Shown here piece after piece: positions 7,229 through 8,869 of a stretch of 8,869 bases of DNA. This DNA comes from Caldithrix sp. (GTDB taxonomy: Bacteria; KSB1; UBA2214; DYKH01), in assembly GCA_020722685.1 (NCBI GenBank), contig DYKH01000195.1, positions 1-8,869 of the forward strand. The letters are read 5' to 3'. Numbering within the stretch: the first letter of the stretch is position 1; each line of letters begins with the position of its first letter. The notes beneath the pieces are model-generated. The model made no database searches. It saw nothing but the letters and a program-made list of their open reading frames with translations, and was not told where the DNA came from. The translations under genes and the position numbers were made by a program.

Positions 7229-8497
7229 TCACTCTCCCAGTTGGGCGATTTTCTCGGTCTGGTTGGTCAGGGTATACATTTCGATGACGCTGAGCAAAAA
7301 ACGCAAACGCGTCTCCTGCAGCGTCGACTGATTTTCCGTCAAATCCTTTTGGGCGGTCAGGTATTCCAAATTCGTGATCAATCCAGCCTGATAATTGGCC
7401 GTGGCCAGTTGAAAGGCCTGCCGATTCGCTTCGAGCCGCTGCTTTTGCGTCTGATAAATTTCCTGCAGTTTTTTGAGTTTTGCGCTGATTTGCTCCAATT
7501 GGATCTGCAATTCCCGGGCGATTTCGGCCTTTTGCAATTGCAGCGCGCGCGCCCCGGCCCGAATTTCTTGCTGTTGGAATTTATTCAGTCCCCACTGAAA
7601 CAGTGGAAATTGTAAACTCGCACCTACATACCAATAATTGCCGTCCGCCGTGGGATCACGATCCACGAAGCAACCGCCGATGAATTGAAAGTGCGGCAGC
7701 CGGGAGGCTCGCACCACACGTAGACGAAGCTGCTGTGCTTCATATTGAAATGAGAACGATTTGAGCAAGGGATTCTGCTGGATCGACAATGGATTCATGT
7801 TGGACAGGGAATCGACTTCAATCAATTGCCCCGGCAAGTCACGTAGCTGCAAGGTCCGGTAATCCGGCAAATTGAGCAATAGCGCCAGCTCCTGCCGCAA
7901 ATTGTCCGTCTCCAATTCCACCGCGAGCATCTCCTCCTGCAATTGGTGAATCGCCGCTTCGGTTTGCAGCACATCGAATTGCGTGCGCCTGCCAGCCAGC
8001 CACAAGGCTTTGGAGACCTGCGCATGCTCGTTCAACAAATTGAGGCGATGGCTCAGCAACTCGCGATTCACCTGCCGTTGCAGAATGGCGATATAGAGCG
8101 CCGCCACCCGGCGACTTACCTCTAAAGCGGTTTGCGCTCGCCTGGCTTCGTGCGCCAGCACCTTCCTATGCTCAACCTCTGCCGTCTTTAGCAGCCAAGC
8201 GCCCGCCGACCAATCCATCACCGCCTGTCCGATCTGCTGCCGGAAATCATAGTGAGAATAAAACAATTGATCATGGGCAAGCTCCGCTGATAGGTTGGGG
8301 AAATATCGCGTTCGCTCTTCACGATAAACCGCGTGGGCTGCTTGAACATCCTGCGCAGCGGCCTGCCAGCGGTAACTGTTGTGCAATGCTAGATCGAGAC
8401 ATTGCGCGAGCGAAAGCCTTTCCGTTTGCGCCCAAGAAGGAGCAAACTGGCCGGAAATTATGGCAATCAGCAGGGAAGACCACAAGCGAACGTTCAT
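7229..8497 (-). CDS. TolC-family outer-membrane efflux channel
   Basis: Outer-membrane channel of 422 residues, the exit duct of the tripartite pump. A signal peptide covers residues 1-23 (cleavage after SWA, before QTERLSL). The mature protein has the two-repeat TolC plan: LAQCLDLALHN (30-40) at the start, long coiled-coil helices at about 105-210 and 310-410, and beta-strand segments near 62-100 and 265-305 (GASLQFPLFQWG at 292-303). The repeat-end helix motifs are GRRTQFDVLQTEAAI (169-183) and YQAGLITNLEYLTAQKDL (369-386). Length is normal for the family. I chose the ATG at 8497 because the signal peptide begins there and AGGT (8504-8507) lies 6 bases upstream. An in-frame GTG 72 bases further upstream would add a proline-rich leader that spoils the signal. 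It is the first gene of the operon; the others follow after 117 bases. Confidence 0.94.
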   Translation of the reverse strand: MNVRLWSSLLIAIISGQFAPSWAQTERLSLAQCLDLALHNSYRWQAAAQDVQAAHAVYREERTRYFPNLSAELAHDQLFYSHYDFRQQIGQAVMDWSAGAWLLKTAEVEHRKVLAHEARRAQTALEVSRRVAALYIAILQRQVNRELLSHRLNLLNEHAQVSKALWLAGRRTQFDVLQTEAAIHQLQEEMLAVELETDNLRQELALLLNLPDYRTLQLRDLPGQLIEVDSLSNMNPLSIQQNPLLKSFSFQYEAQQLRLRVVRASRLPHFQFIGGCFVDRDPTADGNYWYVGASLQFPLFQWGLNKFQQQEIRAGARALQLQKAEIARELQIQLEQISAKLKKLQEIYQTQKQRLEANRQAFQLATANYQAGLITNLEYLTAQKDLTENQSTLQETRLRFLLSVIEMYTLTNQTEKIAQLGE

Positions 8498-8542
8498 ATT
8501 TAGACCTGTAAAATGCAATGAATAAAACCGTAGAAAAGTCGG

Positions 8543-8571
8543 CGGTGGGCACGGCCTTACGGCCTTCACCG
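8543..8571 (-). repeat. GTAA-capped hairpin formed by an 8-bp tandem duplication
   Basis: On the minus strand AAGGCCGT occurs twice in a row (8551-8566). Together with the flanks it can fold as an outer CGGTG/CACCG stem and an inner GGCC/GGCC stem closed by a GTAA loop, which is a GNRA-type tetraloop. It lies about 45 bases before the channel start codon and could sit in the operon leader RNA, where it might affect translation or stability. The fold is read by eye only. Confidence 0.45.
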
Positions 8572-8751
8572 TTAGCTCAATCCGCGCCTTAGCCCTTTTT
8601 ATGCTGAGCCTCTTCTACCAGCTCCGTGGGTTCGACGGCTTGCTCTCCTACGAGAAGGTACCCCCTGGCGAACCCCCGGTTGTCTGCGGGAATTTCTCAT
8701 CGTATACCTTTATGCCACCTGTTGGCGCTGCCCAGTATCCCCGCGCTTTGG

Positions 8752-8787
8752 CGTTGGGCAATCGCCTGCTGGCTGGATTGCCCAACG
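8752..8787. repeat. Perfect 12-bp inverted repeat with 12-base loop
   Basis: CGTTGGGCAATC (8752-8763) is the exact reverse complement of GATTGCCCAACG (8776-8787), and the loop itself contains a short gcc/ggc pair. It begins 35 bases after the stop codon of the fragment entering from the right edge, a suitable place for a transcription end signal. However, no T-tract follows on either strand, so it is not a standard intrinsic terminator. It could also be a dispersed genomic palindrome. Confidence 0.7.
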
Positions 8788-8821
8788 TCAGGGTTACGCT
8801 ACTTCATCGAGTTTGCACTTA

Positions 8822-8869
8822 TTAATGCTTGTGCTCTGCGCCTTCGGATTCTTCTTCCTCTTTTTCTTC
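8822..8869 (-). CDS. C-terminal fragment of an upstream gene (partial)
   Basis: The last 15 codons of a minus-strand frame cut by the window edge, reading EEKEEEESEGAEHKH followed by two consecutive TAA stops. A strongly acidic tail ending in His/Lys is common at the end of real proteins, and the double stop supports it. The other two frames here are also open for a short distance, so the frame choice is not secure. The protein cannot be identified from this much sequence, and whether it belongs with the efflux operon is unknown. Confidence 0.45.
   Translation of the reverse strand, partial: EEKEEEESEGAEHKH

Larger units (their letters stand above)
8498..8821 (-). other. Non-coding, hairpin-rich leader upstream of the channel gene
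   Basis: This 324-base stretch holds no convincing gene; a short plus-strand frame at 8601-8825 lacks any family resemblance. It should contain the operon promoter, but no box pair stands out. Seen on the minus strand are: a 12-bp perfect inverted repeat (8752-8787); short stems GCCA/TGGC with loop ACAGG, AACC/GGTT with loop GGG, and TCTC/GAGA with loop GTAG; and a GGCC stem with GTAA loop close to the start codon (8553-8564). A stop-free frame of about 35 codons just upstream of the channel gene has no start. The dense pairing suggests a structured RNA or a mobile-element remnant. Confidence 0.4.

Noticed and set aside
8498..8569. Upstream GTG start for the channel gene
   Set aside because: It would add a 24-residue proline-rich leader before the signal peptide; the ATG at 8497 gives a normal signal sequence and has a ribosome site.
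8752..8787. Intrinsic terminator of the gene entering from the right
   Set aside because: The stem is strong, but no T-run follows on either strand.
8575..8800. Annotated group II intron
   Set aside because: No reverse transcriptase gene, no domain V-like hairpin and no certain intron boundary are visible; kept only as a hypothesis in the findings.
8601..8825. Plus-strand frame of 74 codons at the right edge
   Set aside because: It overlaps the hairpin-rich region, shows no recognisable domain, and runs against the orientation of every other gene.

Overview
All five complete genes in this window lie on the minus strand and look like one operon, transcribed from right to left. In transcription order they are: a TolC-family outer-membrane channel (7229-8497); a small secreted LamG/DUF1080-like protein (6437-7111); an outer-membrane beta-barrel protein with an N-terminal CBM9-like domain and a DUF5916 barrel (4245-6440); a lipoprotein periplasmic adaptor, or membrane fusion protein (3293-4228); and an inner-membrane RND permease (240-3296). 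A probable C-terminal fragment of a sixth minus-strand gene enters at the right edge (8822-8869).

The organism is a Gram-negative (diderm) bacterium with moderate GC. CBM9/DUF5916 proteins are typical of the FCB superphylum and its relatives (Bacteroidota, Gemmatimonadota, Calditrichota and KSB1-like candidate phyla). The clear Shine-Dalgarno sequences before three of the genes argue against a typical member of Bacteroidota, where such motifs are usually absent. The phylum assignment is therefore an inference, not a direct reading.

The channel, adaptor and permease make a complete tripartite efflux set: export is powered at the inner membrane, coupled through the periplasm and released at the outer membrane. 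Two extracytoplasmic proteins of unknown role are built into the same unit. Start and stop codons overlap at 6437-6440 and 3293-3296, and there is a 16-base gap between the barrel and adaptor genes, so the last four genes are tightly coupled. A 117-base gap separates the channel gene from them. The substrate cannot be read from the sequence.

The main oddities are: (1) a two-gene insert (secreted LamG-like protein plus DUF5916 barrel) inside an RND pump operon; (2) an adaptor with almost no room for the alpha-helical hairpin that normally reaches the channel; (3) a permease whose proton-relay positions read VDH and NN instead of the DD and K of AcrB-type drug pumps; (4) a 79-codon stop-free frame that continues in phase behind the permease TAG stop to the left edge; and (5) a hairpin-rich non-coding stretch upstream of the channel gene. 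No tRNA, rRNA, CRISPR array or recognisable intact mobile element was found.
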